A DNA stretch of 64,000 nucleotides from Actibacterium sp. (GTDB lineage: Bacteria > Pseudomonadota > Alphaproteobacteria > Rhodobacterales > Rhodobacteraceae), in NCBI GenBank assembly GCA_016278325.1, contig JADQCB010000002.1:1-64000 (forward strand), written 5' to 3'. Shown one piece after another: positions 35,338 through 45,689 of the stretch. A program made the translations under genes and the position numbers. How positions within the stretch are numbered: the stretch's first letter is position 1; the number at the start of each line of letters is the position of its first letter. Below the pieces are notes generated by a model. The model saw only the letters and a list, made by a program, of their open reading frames with translations. It made no database searches and was not told where the DNA came from.

Positions 35338-36591
35338 ATGATCAGAATTGATAAAGTGATGCTCGCCGCGGCGGTGAGTTGCGCCGCCCTGGCCGGGGCC
35401 GCGCGCGCCGACGGCACGGTCGAGGTGTTGCACTGGTGGACATCGGGCGGCGAGGCCAAGGCCGTCGGAGAGTTGAAGAAGGCCTTCGAGGCCGAAGGGG
35501 GAACCTGGGTCGATTCCCCGATTGCCGGCGGCGGCGGCGATGCCGCGATGACCGCGCTGCGCGCCCGCGTCATGGCCGGCAACCCGCCCACCGCCGTCCA
35601 GTTGAAGGGCCCCGGCATCCAGGAATGGGCCGAACAGGGCGCCCTGAACAACGTGCAGGACGTGGCAGAGGCCGGCAACTGGGACAAGGTTCTGCCGCCG
35701 GCCCTGGCCAGCATCATGAAATACGAGGGGAAATATGTTGCCGCCCCGGTCAACATCCACCGCGTCGACTGGATCTGGGGCAGCCCCGAGGCCCTGAAGA
35801 AAGCCGGGGTCGAGGCGATGCCGACCACCTGGGAAGAATTCAACGCCGCGGCCGACAAGCTGGAGGCCGCCGGGCTGATCGCCCTGGCGCATGGCGGCCA
35901 GCCCTGGCAGGACGCCACCCTGTTCGAGACCGTGGTGCTGGGTGTCGGGGGCGCGGATTTCTATCGCAAGGCGCTGGTGGAGCTGGACGACGCGGCGCTG
36001 CGCAGCGACACGATGGTCGCGTCCTTCGACCAGCTTCGCAAGCTGCGTGGCTATGTCGACCCCAACTTCTCGGGGCGCGACTGGAACCTGGCCACCGGCA
36101 TGGTGATGCGCGGCGAGGCAGGCTTCCAGATCATGGGCGACTGGGCCAAGGGCGAATTCCTGGCCGCAGGCAAGGTGCCGGGCGAGGATTTCCTTTGCGC
36201 GCCGACACCGGGCAAGGGGTTCATCCTGAACTCGGACAGCTTCACCTTCTTCAAGGTGTCGGGCGATGACAATATCAAGGGTCAGAAGGTGCTGGCGCGT
36301 CTGATCATGTCGCCCGAGTTCCAGAAGGTGTTCAACATGGCCAAGGGCTCGATCCCGGCGCGCACCGACGTGCCGCTGGACGATTTCGACAGCTGTGCCA
36401 AACGCTCGCACGAGGATCTGCTGGCCGCGATCGAGAACGACACGCTGGTCCCGTCGATGGCGCATGAGATGGCCGTGCCACGCTCGGTCCGGGGCGAATT
36501 CCTGGATCTCGTGACGCAGTTCTTCAACTCGGACATGAGCTCGCAGGACGCGACCACGCGCCTGGCCGACGCCGTCCAGCGCGCTATGTGA
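35338..36591 (+). CDS. Glucose-type ABC transporter substrate-binding protein
   Basis: A 417-residue extracellular sugar-binding protein (SBP family 1). A Sec signal MIRIDKVMLAAAVSCAALAG ends near A-R-A/D. The mature start T-V-E-V-L-HWWTSGGEAKAVGELKK and QLKGPGIQEWAEQGAL are typical of the glucose/mannose binding proteins of Pseudomonas GtsA and Rhodobacteraceae. GGGAGG precedes the ATG. It is followed by a strong hairpin and two permease genes and an ATPase. The ligand is likely glucose or a related aldose. Confidence 0.9.
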   Translation: MIRIDKVMLAAAVSCAALAGAARADGTVEVLHWWTSGGEAKAVGELKKAFEAEGGTWVDSPIAGGGGDAAMTALRARVMAGNPPTAVQLKGPGIQEWAEQGALNNVQDVAEAGNWDKVLPPALASIMKYEGKYVAAPVNIHRVDWIWGSPEALKKAGVEAMPTTWEEFNAAADKLEAAGLIALAHGGQPWQDATLFETVVLGVGGADFYRKALVELDDAALRSDTMVASFDQLRKLRGYVDPNFSGRDWNLATGMVMRGEAGFQIMGDWAKGEFLAAGKVPGEDFLCAPTPGKGFILNSDSFTFFKVSGDDNIKGQKVLARLIMSPEFQKVFNMAKGSIPARTDVPLDDFDSCAKRSHEDLLAAIENDTLVPSMAHEMAVPRSVRGEFLDLVTQFFNSDMSSQDATTRLADAVQRAM

Positions 36592-36597
36592 CAAGTC

Positions 36598-36622
36598 GGG
36601 CCGGGGCCACGCGCCCCGGCCC
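36598..36622 (+). terminator. Intercistronic hairpin behind the sugar-binding protein gene
   Basis: GGGCCGGGGC-CACGC-GCCCCGGCCC is a perfect 10-bp stem with a 5-nt loop followed by TCTT, 6 bp after the stop. It would partly terminate or stabilise the upstream mRNA, raising binding protein over permease. Confidence 0.75.
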
Positions 36623-36644
36623 TCTTGCGTGAGGGGCAGGAGCG

Positions 36645-37535
36645 ATGCAGTCAGCCAACAGGTTCGGTGCGCGGCTGGAACGACGGCTTCCGCAACTGGT
36701 GGTCTCGCCGCTGTTCGCGGTCAGCCTTTTCTTCGTCTACGGTTTCATCCTGTGGACCGCCTATATCTCCTTCACCAAGTCCGGGGTGATGCCGAACTAT
36801 ACCTTCGACGGCCTGGCGCAATATCAGCGCCTGTGGGCCACCCCGCGCTGGTATGTGGCCATCCGCAACCTGTTCATCTTCACCGCCCTGTTCATCGCGA
36901 TCAGCCTGGCCATCGGCATTCTTCTGGCGGTGCTGCTGGACCAGCGGGTGCGGATCGAGGGCGTGATCCGCACGATCTATCTCTATCCCATGGCGCTGAG
37001 CTTCATCGTCACCGGCACGGTCTGGAAATGGATCCTGAACCCGGGCCTGGGGGTCGAACGGCTGGTCCACCAGATGGGGTTCGAAAGCTTTTCCTTCGAC
37101 TGGCTGGTGAACCCCGATTACGCGATCTACACCGTCGTCATGGCCGCGGTCTGGCAAAGCTCGGGTTACGCGATGGCGCTGTTCCTGGCCGGGCTTCGCT
37201 CGGTCGATGACGAGGTGCTGAAGGCCGCGGCGATCGACGGCGCCGGCCCGTGGCGCACCTATACCGGGATCGTTCTGCCGATGCTGCGCCCGGTCTTCCT
37301 GTCCACCGTGATCATCCTGGCCCATCTGGCGATCAAGAGCTTCGATCTGGTGATCGCGCTGACCGGCGGCGGGCCCGGATACGCGACCGACATGCCCGCC
37401 ACCTTCATGTATGCCTTTGCCTTCCAGCGCAGCGAGCTTGGCGTCGCCGCGGCCAGCGCCACGATGATGCTGATGACCGTGATCGCGATCATCGTGCCCT
37501 ATCTTTATTCAGAACTCAGAAAGACCGCCGAATGA
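36645..37535 (+). CDS. Sugar ABC transporter permease (MalF/GtsB-like)
   Basis: A 296-residue six-helix permease of carbohydrate-uptake transporter family 1. A short cytoplasmic N-terminus precedes the first helix (VVSPLFAVSLFFVYGFILWT). The EAA loop is EVLKAAAIDGAGPWRTYTGIVLPM. GGGGCAGGAG precedes the ATG. Its stop overlaps the start of the second permease by ATGA. It forms the translocation pore with 37532-38425. Confidence 0.9.
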   Translation: MQSANRFGARLERRLPQLVVSPLFAVSLFFVYGFILWTAYISFTKSGVMPNYTFDGLAQYQRLWATPRWYVAIRNLFIFTALFIAISLAIGILLAVLLDQRVRIEGVIRTIYLYPMALSFIVTGTVWKWILNPGLGVERLVHQMGFESFSFDWLVNPDYAIYTVVMAAVWQSSGYAMALFLAGLRSVDDEVLKAAAIDGAGPWRTYTGIVLPMLRPVFLSTVIILAHLAIKSFDLVIALTGGGPGYATDMPATFMYAFAFQRSELGVAAASATMMLMTVIAIIVPYLYSELRKTAE

Positions 37536-38425
37536 GGCAACGCAGGATCAGTGGAATCGTTCATCGCCGGGGGCCGCGGCATGTGCTGATGCGCGGCCTG
37601 CTCTTCGCGATCCTGCTGCTCTTCTGCGCCTATTACCTGGTGCCCCTGGTGGTGATGATCTCGACCTCGCTCAAGTCGCTGGCCGAGATACGCGAAGGGT
37701 CGCTGCTAAGCCTGCCGCAAGGGCTGGATTTTTCCGCCTGGGCCACCGCCTGGGGCTCGGCCTGCGTGGGCGTGCGCTGCGACGGGCTGGAACCCTATGT
37801 CTGGAACTCGGTTCTGATGACGGTGCCCGCGGTGGCGATATCGACCTTCCTGGGCGCCCTGAACGGCTATGCACTGACGAAATGGCGGTTCCGGGGCGCC
37901 GACTGGATCTTCGCGCTGGTCCTGTTCGGCGCATTCATCCCGTTCCAGGTGGTGCTGTTGCCGATGGCCCGGACGCTGGGCTTTCTGGGACTGGCCGGAA
38001 CGGTGCCGGGACTGATCCTGGTGCACACGGTCTATGGTCTGGCCTTTACCACCCTGTTTTTCAGGAACTTCTTCATCGGCGTGTCGAACGGAATCGTCCA
38101 GGCGGCGATGGTGGACGGCGCCGGGTTCTTCGGCATCTTCTTCCGCGTGGTGCTGCCCATGTCGATACCGGCAATCGTGGTCACGGTGATCTGGCAGTTC
38201 ACCCAGATCTGGAACGACTTCCTGTTCGGCGTCGCCTTCACCATCGGCGATTCCAACCCCGTGACGGTGGCGCTGAACAACGTGGTCAACACCTCGACCG
38301 GGGTGAAACAATACAATGTCGACATGGCCGCGGCGATCATCGCCGGGCTGCCCACATTGGCGGTCTATGTGATCGCCGGGGCATATTTCGTGCGTGGACT
38401 CTCGGCCGGGGCGATCAAGGGATAA
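37532..38425 (+). CDS. Sugar ABC transporter permease (MalG/GtsC-like)
   Basis: A 297-residue permease with six helices. After the first helix it has ISTSLKSLAEIREGS and the inserted periplasmic loop WGSACVGVRCDGLEPYVWNS, with a Cys pair, which is characteristic of GtsC-type glucose permeases. The EAA loop is GIVQAAMVDGAGFFGIFFRV with V-L-P-M. It is coupled to the GtsB-like gene by ATGA and followed 4 bp later by the ATPase gene. Confidence 0.9.
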   Translation: MRQRRISGIVHRRGPRHVLMRGLLFAILLLFCAYYLVPLVVMISTSLKSLAEIREGSLLSLPQGLDFSAWATAWGSACVGVRCDGLEPYVWNSVLMTVPAVAISTFLGALNGYALTKWRFRGADWIFALVLFGAFIPFQVVLLPMARTLGFLGLAGTVPGLILVHTVYGLAFTTLFFRNFFIGVSNGIVQAAMVDGAGFFGIFFRVVLPMSIPAIVVTVIWQFTQIWNDFLFGVAFTIGDSNPVTVALNNVVNTSTGVKQYNVDMAAAIIAGLPTLAVYVIAGAYFVRGLSAGAIKG

Positions 38426-38429
38426 CTGA

Positions 38430-39548
38430 ATGGTATCGGGCATCAGACTGGAAAACCTCCGCAAATCCTTCGGCGGGAACGAGGTCATAAAAGGCATCGA
38501 CCTGGAAATCGAACCCGGCGAATTCGTGGTGCTGGTCGGGCCCTCCGGCTGTGGCAAGTCGACCCTTCTGAACATGATCGCCGGGCTGGAAACCCTGGGT
38601 GGCGGGCATATCCATATCGGCGACAAGGTGGTCGATGACGTTCCGCCGCGCGACCGCGACATTGCGATGGTATTCCAGTCCTACGCGCTCTACCCCACCA
38701 AGACCGTGCGCGAGAACATCACCTTCGGGATGCAAACCAGGAGGATTCCAAAGGAATTGCAGAAATCGGCGGTCGAGGAGTTCAGCGCACTGCTGCAAAT
38801 TCATGCCTATCTGGACCGCAAGCCGGGGCAGTTGTCCGGTGGCCAGCGGCAACGCGTGGCGATGGGGCGGGCCCTGGTGCGCAAGCCCGAAGTGTTCCTG
38901 TTCGACGAGCCGCTTTCGAATCTCGACGCCAAGCTGCGGATCGAGATGCGCACCGAGATCAAGAAGCTGCACCAACGCCTTGGAAAGACGATCGTCTATG
39001 TGACCCATGACCAGATCGAGGCGATGACGCTGGCCTCGCGCATCGCGGTGATGGATAACGGCCATGTCCGGCAATTCGCCGATCCCACCACGATCTATGA
39101 ACACCCGGTTGACCTGTTCGTCGCGGGTTTCATGGGCTCGCCGCCGATGAACATGCTTCCCGGCCATCTGCGCCGCCGCGACGGCCGGACCGTGGTCACG
39201 GCCCCGAGTGATGACAGCCCGGATGCGCTGCACTTTCCGCTGCCCGATCGTCTTGCCAACCGGCTGGACCAACCCGACGGGCACGAGGTCGTGCTGGGTC
39301 TGCGCCCCGAGACCATTTTCCGGGCCGGGTCCGAATTGCCCGGCGACGAACGGTTCACCTTCAAGCGGCCGGTCAGCGTCGTCGAGCCCACGGGCCCCGA
39401 CACAATGATCGTTTTCGAGATCGGCGCGACCGAGCTTATCGCCCGCGTCCGCCCCGAGGATGCCAGCAAGCCGGGCACCCCTTTCGATTTCGAGGTGGAC
39501 ATGGCCAAGGCCAAGATCTTCGACGCGAAGACCGGTCTGCATCTCTGA
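38430..39548 (+). CDS. Sugar ABC transporter ATPase (UgpC/MalK type)
   Basis: A 372-residue ATPase: Walker [10 protein letters not shown] (about residue 37), Q-loop VFQSYALYP, signature [10 protein letters not shown], Walker [13 protein letters not shown], switch His VTHDQIEA, and a C-terminal TOBE/OB domain (from about residue 240). One such ATPase can serve several sugar transporters. It is the last gene of the operon, followed by a hairpin at 39609-39631. Confidence 0.92.
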   Translation: MVSGIRLENLRKSFGGNEVIKGIDLEIEPGEFVVLVGPSGCGKSTLLNMIAGLETLGGGHIHIGDKVVDDVPPRDRDIAMVFQSYALYPTKTVRENITFGMQTRRIPKELQKSAVEEFSALLQIHAYLDRKPGQLSGGQRQRVAMGRALVRKPEVFLFDEPLSNLDAKLRIEMRTEIKKLHQRLGKTIVYVTHDQIEAMTLASRIAVMDNGHVRQFADPTTIYEHPVDLFVAGFMGSPPMNMLPGHLRRRDGRTVVTAPSDDSPDALHFPLPDRLANRLDQPDGHEVVLGLRPETIFRAGSELPGDERFTFKRPVSVVEPTGPDTMIVFEIGATELIARVRPEDASKPGTPFDFEVDMAKAKIFDAKTGLHL

Positions 39549-39608
39549 TCCGGCGGCCGGACACTTCGCGCAAAAGATGAAGACAGGCGCTTAACTCATT
39601 GCGCACAA

Positions 39609-39631
39609 AGGCCCCCGCGGGACGGGGGCCT
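39609..39631. terminator. Terminator hairpin between the sugar operon and coxM
   Basis: AGGCCCCCG-CGGGA-CGGGGGCCT is a perfect 9-bp stem with a 5-nt loop in the 105-bp gap between converging operons. On the minus strand it is followed by CTTTG, on the plus strand by CTGG, so termination may be bidirectional but is not T-rich. Confidence 0.65.
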
Positions 39632-39653
39632 CTGGAGTCCGGGGCGAGATGGC

Positions 39654-40442
39654 TCAGCCCGCGGCCTTGACCGCGCGTCCCGTCATCACCTTGACCAGAT
39701 GCGCGCGGTATTCCGGGCTGCCATGCAGGTCGCCGATCATCGCGTTTCCGGGAACGTCGAGCCCGGCGATCGCGCCGGCCGAGAAATCCGACGCCAAGGC
39801 CGCTTCGGCCTCGGCCCAGCGGAACACGCCATCCTCGGCCGCGCCGGTGACTGCCACCCGCACGCCGTCGGGATACCTGGCCACGAAGACGCCCACCAGC
39901 GCAAAGCGCGAGGCCGGCTGCTCGAACTTCTGGTAATTCGCCGCCTGCGGGATCGGAAAGTGCACTTCGACGATGATCTCGCCCTCTTCGAGCGCGGTGG
40001 TGAACATGCCGTCGAAAAATTCATCCGCCGGGATCCGGCGGCTGTTCGTGACGATCGTCGCCCCCGAGGCCAGCGCGGCGGCCGGATAGCATGCCGATGG
40101 GTCGTTATTGGCCAGAGATCCGCCGATCGTGCCACGGTTCCGCACCGCCGGATCGCCGATGTTTCCGGCCAGCGCGGCCAGCGCGGGATAGGCGCCGGCC
40201 CCGGCCGCGACCTCGGCATGGGTGGTCGCGGCGCCGATGCAAAGCGTGCCGTCATCGCCGGTCGAAATGCCCTTCAGTTCGGGGATCGCGGTCAGGCTCA
40301 CCAGCTTCGAGGGGCTGGCCAGCCGGCTTTTCAGCGTCGGGATCAGGGTTTGCCCGCCGCCGAGCGCCTGCGCGTCCTCGGCGCCCAGCGCCTTCAGCGC
40401 GTCGTCGATGGTGGCGGGCCTTTCGAAATCGAATGCATACAT
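39654..40442 (-). CDS. coxM: CO dehydrogenase-type molybdenum hydroxylase, FAD subunit
   Basis: A 262-residue FAD subunit of a xanthine-oxidase-family hydroxylase: the FAD-binding [20 protein letters not shown] near the start and then [16 protein letters not shown] and [17 protein letters not shown] precedes the ATG. It is the last gene of the cox-type operon (S-L-M order on the minus strand) and passes electrons from the 2Fe-2S subunit to the acceptor. It lies behind a strong hairpin downstream of coxL. Confidence 0.9.
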   Translation of the reverse strand: MYAFDFERPATIDDALKALGAEDAQALGGGQTLIPTLKSRLASPSKLVSLTAIPELKGISTGDDGTLCIGAATTHAEVAAGAGAYPALAALAGNIGDPAVRNRGTIGGSLANNDPSACYPAAALASGATIVTNSRRIPADEFFDGMFTTALEEGEIIVEVHFPIPQAANYQKFEQPASRFALVGVFVARYPDGVRVAVTGAAEDGVFRWAEAEAALASDFSAGAIAGLDVPGNAMIGDLHGSPEYRAHLVKVMTGRAVKAAG

Positions 40443-40512
40443 CTTCGCTTCCTCCTGCGAAGGGCCGGCGCGCAGCGCGTCCCTGCCCTTTCATCTTGTT
40501 CCATGTTGTCAT

Positions 40513-40537
40513 GGCCCGGCGGCACCGCCGCCGGGCC
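40513..40537 (-). terminator. Intercistronic hairpin between coxL and coxM
   Basis: GGCCCGGCGGC-ACC-GCCGCCGGGCC is a perfect 11-bp stem with a 3-nt loop in the 100-bp gap. No T-run follows on the minus strand, so it may stabilise the upstream message or slow the polymerase rather than end transcription. Confidence 0.6.
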
Positions 40538-40542
40538 GGGGC

Positions 40543-42909
40543 TCAGCCCTGCATCGCGCTCCAGACACGCGACGGCGACAGCGGCATGTCGATATGCGTC
40601 ACGCCGGTATGGCCCGCGCGTTGCAGCGCGTCCACCACCGCGTTCACTACCGCCGGCGGGCTGCCGATGGCGCCGGCCTCGCCACAGCCCTTCACCCCCA
40701 GCGGGTTGTGCGTGCACGGGGTCTGGCAGGAATGATCCACCGAATAGAACGGCACGTCAGCGGCCCGCGGCATCGCGTAATCCATGTAGGAGCCGGTCAG
40801 AAGCTGGCCGTTCTCGTCATAGACGCAGCCCTCCAGCAGGGCCTGGCCGATCCCCTGCGCCAGGCCGCCATGGACCTGGCCGGAAACGATCATCGGGTTG
40901 ACGATATTGCCGAAATCGTCGGCCGCCGCGAAGCTCTCGATCGTCACCTTCCCGGTTTCCGGGTCGACTTCGACCTCGCAGGCATAGGCCCCCGCCGGAT
41001 AGGTGAAGTTGCTGGGATCGTAAAACGCTGTTTCCTCCAGCCCCGGTTCAAGCTCTTCCAGCGGGTAGTTATGCGGCACATAGGCGGCCAGGGTCACGTC
41101 GCCCCAGGCAAGGCTCTTGTCGGTTCCGGCCACGGTGAAGCGCCCATCCTTCAGCTCGATATCGTCCGCGCTGGCCTCCATGATATGGGCGGCGATCTTC
41201 TTGGCCTTGGCAATGATCTTTTCGGTTGCCCGCACGATGGCCGAGCCACCCACGGCGAGGCTGCGCGAACCATAGGTGCCCATGCCCATCGGCGCCTTGT
41301 CGGTATCGCCATGCTCGATCTCGACCATGTTTGCGTCGATGCCGATCATGTCCGCCACGACCTGGGGGAACGAGGTTTCATGCCCCTGACCGTGGCTGTG
41401 GCTGCCGGTCATGACCACCAGGCCCCCCGTCGCGTTGACCCGCACGGTGGCCGATTCGTAAAGGCCGGCCCGCGCGCCAAGCTGCCCGACCAGGTTCGAC
41501 GGCGCGATGCCGCAGGCCTCGATATAGCAATTCACGCCCAGCCCGCGCAGCTTGCCGCGCGCCTTGCTTTCGGCCAGCCGCTTCTCGAACCCCGCCAGGT
41601 CGGCGATCTGTTCCAGCTTGTCCATCGTGGCGACATAATCGCCTGTGTCGTATTCCACCGCCACCGGCGTGGCATAGGGAAACTCGGTGACGAAGTTCTG
41701 CCGGCGCAGCGCGATCGGATCGACCCCCAGTTCGCGCGCCGCCTTGTCGATCACCCGTTCGAGCTGATAGGTCGCCTCGGGCCGGCCGGCGCCGCGATAG
41801 GCATCGACCGGCACCGTGTTGGTGAACACCGCCTTGACGTTCACATAGATCAACGGCGTCTTGTAATTGCCGGCCATCAATGTCCCGTGCAGCCAGGTCG
41901 GCACCGAGGGCGCGAAGGTGGACAGATAGGCGCCCATGTTGGCATGGGTCTCGGTCCGCAGCGCGGTAAAGTTGTTCTCGGCATCCAGCGCCAGTTCGAT
42001 CTTCGTCACATGGTCGCGGCCATGCGCGTCGGACATGAAGGCCTCGGCCCGCGACGATGTCCATTTCACCGGGCGCTTCAACTGCTTGGCCGCGAAGGTG
42101 CAGAACGCCTCTTCGGCGTAATGGAAGATCTTCGAGCCGAAACCGCCCCCCACATCCGGGGCCACGACACGCAGCTTGTGCTCGGGGATTCCCAGCACGA
42201 ATGCGCCCATCAGCAGGCGGATCACATGCGGGTTCTGGCTGGTGGTGTAAAGCGTCGAATCGCCGGAATGCGGGGCGAAGTCCCCCACGGCGACGCGCGG
42301 TTCCATCGGGTTGGCGATCAGCCGGTTGTTCACCAATTCCAGCGTGGTCACATGCGCGGCCTTGGCGAAAGCCTCTTCCACGGCGGCCTTGTTTTCCTCG
42401 ACAAAGCCCCAGTCATAGCAAAGGTTGCTGCTCAGGTCGTCATGCACCTTCGGCGCGCCCTCGGCCAGTGCGGCCTTCATGTCGACCACCGCGGGCAGTT
42501 CCTCGATATCCACCTCGATCGCCTCGACCGCATCGCGCGCCTGTTCGCGTGTCTCCGCGACCACCGCCGCAATCGGATCGCCGACATGGCGCACCTTGCC
42601 CTGGGCCAGCACCGGGTGACCCGGTTCCTGCATCGGATTGCCCTGGCGGTCGGTCACCTGCCAGCCGCAGGGCAAACCGCCGATCCCCTCGAAATCGGCG
42701 CCGGTGAAGATCCGCACCACGCCGGGCATTGCCGCGGCCGCCTGCGTGTCGATCCCCTTGATGCGGCCATGCGCGACATCCGAGCGCAGGAAGGCGACAT
42801 GCGCCTGCCCCCGAAGATTGATGTCATCGGTATATTGCCCGGTCCCGGTCAGGAACCGGATATCCTCTCGGCGCTTGGTCGATGCGCCAATTCCTCCGTC
42901 CTTCGGCAT
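40543..42909 (-). CDS. coxL: CO dehydrogenase-type molybdenum hydroxylase, large subunit (form II)
   Basis: A 788-residue molybdopterin-binding subunit. The active-site loop is AYRGAGR (residues 370-376), the form II (BMS) motif; form I CO dehydrogenase has AYxCSFR with a Cys for the Mo-Cu centre. GGFGSK, T-Y-Q-L-E, and [14 protein letters not shown] with the catalytic Glu are present. Form II enzymes often do not oxidise CO well, and other heterocyclic or aldehyde substrates are possible. I used the ATG at 42909 because the GGGAGG then stands at normal distance; an upstream ATG at 42918 directly abuts it. Confidence 0.9.
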   Translation of the reverse strand: MPKDGGIGASTKRREDIRFLTGTGQYTDDINLRGQAHVAFLRSDVAHGRIKGIDTQAAAAMPGVVRIFTGADFEGIGGLPCGWQVTDRQGNPMQEPGHPVLAQGKVRHVGDPIAAVVAETREQARDAVEAIEVDIEELPAVVDMKAALAEGAPKVHDDLSSNLCYDWGFVEENKAAVEEAFAKAAHVTTLELVNNRLIANPMEPRVAVGDFAPHSGDSTLYTTSQNPHVIRLLMGAFVLGIPEHKLRVVAPDVGGGFGSKIFHYAEEAFCTFAAKQLKRPVKWTSSRAEAFMSDAHGRDHVTKIELALDAENNFTALRTETHANMGAYLSTFAPSVPTWLHGTLMAGNYKTPLIYVNVKAVFTNTVPVDAYRGAGRPEATYQLERVIDKAARELGVDPIALRRQNFVTEFPYATPVAVEYDTGDYVATMDKLEQIADLAGFEKRLAESKARGKLRGLGVNCYIEACGIAPSNLVGQLGARAGLYESATVRVNATGGLVVMTGSHSHGQGHETSFPQVVADMIGIDANMVEIEHGDTDKAPMGMGTYGSRSLAVGGSAIVRATEKIIAKAKKIAAHIMEASADDIELKDGRFTVAGTDKSLAWGDVTLAAYVPHNYPLEELEPGLEETAFYDPSNFTYPAGAYACEVEVDPETGKVTIESFAAADDFGNIVNPMIVSGQVHGGLAQGIGQALLEGCVYDENGQLLTGSYMDYAMPRAADVPFYSVDHSCQTPCTHNPLGVKGCGEAGAIGSPPAVVNAVVDALQRAGHTGVTHIDMPLSPSRVWSAMQG

Positions 42910-42961
42910 TTTCCTCATCCTCCCTGAAATCGGCCGGGCGCTGCCCGCCGTGTCGCACTCG

Positions 42962-43444
42962 TCACTCTGCCGCGATGGCGCTCACGTCCTGGCCGCTGGC
43001 GGCCAGGATCGCCTTGACGATGTTATGATACCCCGTGCAGCGGCAGATATTGCCTTCGAGATATTCGCGGATCTCGTGCTCGCTGGGCCTGGGGTTTTCC
43101 TTGAGCAGCGCGGCGGCGGACATCACCATGCCCGGCGTGCAGAAGCCGCATTGCAACCCGTGGTGATCCTGGAATGCCTGCTGGATCGCGTTCAGCGAGC
43201 CATCGGGATTGGCCTGCCCCTCGATCGTGGCGACCTCGGCGCCCTCGGCCTCGGCGGCGAATATCGAGCAGGACTTGACCGCCTTGCCGTCGACATGCAC
43301 CACGCAGGCGCCGCACTGGCTGGTGTCGCATCCCACATGGGTGCCGGTCAGGCCCGCCCCGCGCAGGAAATCGACCAGCAGGGTGCGCCCCTCGACCGGT
43401 CCCGATACGGACTTTCCATTGACCTTGATCGTGATCTCGTTCAT
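42962..43444 (-). CDS. coxS: CO dehydrogenase-type hydroxylase, 2Fe-2S subunit
   Basis: A 160-residue small subunit with two [2Fe-2S] sites: the N-terminal plant-ferredoxin type cluster in [20 protein letters not shown] with the downstream Cys in S-C-S-I-F, and the C-terminal [11 protein letters not shown]...CRCTGY cluster. It relays electrons from the Mo site to FAD. GGGAGG precedes the ATG. It lies between coxG and coxL. Confidence 0.93.
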   Translation of the reverse strand: MNEITIKVNGKSVSGPVEGRTLLVDFLRGAGLTGTHVGCDTSQCGACVVHVDGKAVKSCSIFAAEAEGAEVATIEGQANPDGSLNAIQQAFQDHHGLQCGFCTPGMVMSAAALLKENPRPSEHEIREYLEGNICRCTGYHNIVKAILAASGQDVSAIAAE

Positions 43445-43475
43445 TCGATCCTCCCTTGAACCCAGTCGCACGGGA

Positions 43476-44000
43476 TCAGCGCGAAAACAGGCGCTTTCCC
43501 CATGATTTCGTTTCACTTTCCGCATCTTCCGATGGCTCCGCCCCGGCGTCGTCCGGCGCCGGTCCCTCGACCACCTGCTTGAACCTGTCGAAGAACTGGT
43601 CCGACATCTTGCGCGCGAAACCGTCGATGATCCGGCTTCCCAGCTGCGCGAGCTTGCCGCCCACCTTGGCCTCGACGTCGTAATCCAGCAAGGTGCCCTC
43701 GGGCGCGTCGGACAGCCTGATCGCGGCCGATCCCTTGGCAAAGCCCGCGGCGCCGCCCTTGCCCTCGCCGGTGATGGTGCAGCTTTCGCCCGCGACGATA
43801 TCCGACAGGGTGACGCCCCCCTTGAAGGTGGCTTTCACCGGTCCGACCTTCTGCACGACCGTGGCCTCGAACCCGTCCTCGGGCGAGCCGGTCAGTTCCT
43901 GGCACCCCGGAACGCATTGCTGCAACACCTCGGCGGACATCAACGCCTGCCACACCGTATCGCGATCGGCGGCGATGACACGCTTGTCGGTCAGTTTCAT
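43476..44000 (-). CDS. coxG: CoxG-like SRPBCC protein
   Basis: A 174-residue protein with a START/SRPBCC fold of the CoxG family ([20 protein letters not shown], then [26 protein letters not shown]). CoxG anchors CO dehydrogenase to the cytoplasmic membrane in Oligotropha. The C-terminus is acidic then basic ([12 protein letters not shown]). The ATG at 44000 has GGGAG 10 bp upstream; a TTG at 44015 is possible but less likely. It is located between the MocA-like fusion and coxS. Confidence 0.88.
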   Translation of the reverse strand: MKLTDKRVIAADRDTVWQALMSAEVLQQCVPGCQELTGSPEDGFEATVVQKVGPVKATFKGGVTLSDIVAGESCTITGEGKGGAAGFAKGSAAIRLSDAPEGTLLDYDVEAKVGGKLAQLGSRIIDGFARKMSDQFFDRFKQVVEGPAPDDAGAEPSEDAESETKSWGKRLFSR

Positions 44001-44081
44001 GTCGGAGACTCCCAATGGATTGGCGACACCCTAGGCCGGGCGCGAGAATTCTTCAACAACCTCAAGGATGGTACGACGGTG

Positions 44082-45689
44082 CTATCTGTCAAGATTGCGT
44101 TCCCATTCGGCCCAGTCGGCGGGCGTATCCAGATCGGTCACCGCGCCCCGCCCCGGGGTCGGCACAAGGGTCATGTGCTCGGGCGCGGATGCGATGATGT
44201 CCCGCGCCCCGCGATCGCCGGCAAGATCGCTCAGCAGCTCGAAGAAACGCTGGCCGAACAGCACCGGGTGGCCGGGGGTGCCATCGGCGCTTACCGCGCG
44301 GCAGATCTCGCGGTCCTCGGACGGGTCATGCGCCGCGATCAGCCGGTCGATATGGGCCGGGGTGATGTCGGGCATGTCGGCCGGCATCACCACAACCGCG
44401 GCGGTGCCCGGACTCACCGCGCGCACCCCGGCGCGGATCGCGGCGGCCATGCCCTCGTCGCGATCGGGCACTTCGGTGATCTCGACATCCAGCCCGTCCA
44501 GCGCAGCGCGGCGCGCGTCCGAATCGAGGGGCAGCAACACGCGGACCCGCGCGACGCCCGAGGCCAGTGCCGTCCGTGCCGACCTGCGCAGGAGCGGCAC
44601 CCCGTCGATCGGGCGCAACAGCTTGTCCGCGCCCCCCATGCGGCGCGAGGCCCCCGCGGCCAGCAACAGCAACTCGACGCGCATTCCCGATGCCGGCCGC
44701 GCGATGCGGGGCTGGCGGCGCTGCGGGATTTCCTTGAGCAACCCGCCCACGCCCATCGCCGCGATATCGGCGCTGCCTACCCGCTGACCGCTGACCAGCC
44801 GTTCGATCACCCAGTCCGCGCCGTTCAATGCCGGCGAACGGGCGCAGCCCGGCAACCCGACCACGGGCCTGGCGTTCAACTCTCCGAGGCACAAGAGGTT
44901 GCCGGGATCGACGGGCATTCCGAACCGGTCCACCCGTCCGCCGGCGGCAATCAGGCCCGCAGGCACCACGTCGGCCCGGTCCGACGTGGCCGACCCGCCG
45001 AAGACCAGGACCAGCCCGGAGCGGCAGCGCCGCAGCGTATCGGCCACCGCCTGATGCTCATGCGCAACGACCGCAACCGAGGCAAGCCGCACCCCCAGCG
45101 CGCGCAACCGGGCCTCGGTCACCGCCTCGGCCTTCTCGATCAGGCTGTCCTTCATCCCCGCCGTCCGGGTCAGAACCAGATCGGCCGATTTCACGACCGC
45201 CGGGTGCAATCGGAACCCGCACCCGCCCCGGGCCAGCGTCTCGGCCCGCGCGACCAGCGCGCCGGGCACGGCATAGGGGATGATCTTGATCGTGGCGACC
45301 AGCGTGCCTTCGCCGACCCAGGCCTGGTTGGCAAGCGTCGCCAGGGTGATCCCCTCGTCGATCGCGTTCAGCGCGGCGATCGCGTCGGCATCCAGGGTGA
45401 AGGCCCCCGCACGTTGCGCGACCAGGTTCACCCGGCCGGCAAAGGGGGCCGTCGCCTCCAGCCCGGCAACGACCAGCGGCGCGGCGATCCGCGCCGCGGC
45501 GGCATTCTCGTCCACATCGCCGGGTTCGATCCGGGCGACGGTCACCGCGTCGATGCCCGCCGCGACCAGCGCCGCGACATCCCCTGCGGACAACACCGTG
45601 CCCTTCCTGATCACCCGGTCGGACAGCCGCAGCGCGTGGGCCAGCAGGGCACCTTCGGCGCGGGAAGACGGAACCGGCCCGAATTTCAT
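44082..45689 (-). CDS. Molybdopterin-binding/molybdenum cofactor cytidylyltransferase fusion
   Basis: A 535-residue two-domain protein. Residues 1-335 resemble MoeA/MogA-type molybdopterin-binding proteins (RVIRKGTVLSAGDVAALVAAG, L-V-F-G-G-S-A-T-S-D-R). Residues about 340-535 are an NTP transferase with LLLAAGASRRMGGADKLL and VVVMPADMPDITPAHID, as in MocA, which attaches CMP to make the molybdopterin cytosine dinucleotide used by xanthine-oxidase-family enzymes. It overlaps coxE by ATGA, consistent with dedicated cofactor supply for CoxL. The fused arrangement is known in cox-type clusters. Confidence 0.88.
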   Translation of the reverse strand: MKFGPVPSSRAEGALLAHALRLSDRVIRKGTVLSAGDVAALVAAGIDAVTVARIEPGDVDENAAAARIAAPLVVAGLEATAPFAGRVNLVAQRAGAFTLDADAIAALNAIDEGITLATLANQAWVGEGTLVATIKIIPYAVPGALVARAETLARGGCGFRLHPAVVKSADLVLTRTAGMKDSLIEKAEAVTEARLRALGVRLASVAVVAHEHQAVADTLRRCRSGLVLVFGGSATSDRADVVPAGLIAAGGRVDRFGMPVDPGNLLCLGELNARPVVGLPGCARSPALNGADWVIERLVSGQRVGSADIAAMGVGGLLKEIPQRRQPRIARPASGMRVELLLLAAGASRRMGGADKLLRPIDGVPLLRRSARTALASGVARVRVLLPLDSDARRAALDGLDVEITEVPDRDEGMAAAIRAGVRAVSPGTAAVVVMPADMPDITPAHIDRLIAAHDPSEDREICRAVSADGTPGHPVLFGQRFFELLSDLAGDRGARDIIASAPEHMTLVPTPGRGAVTDLDTPADWAEWERNLDR

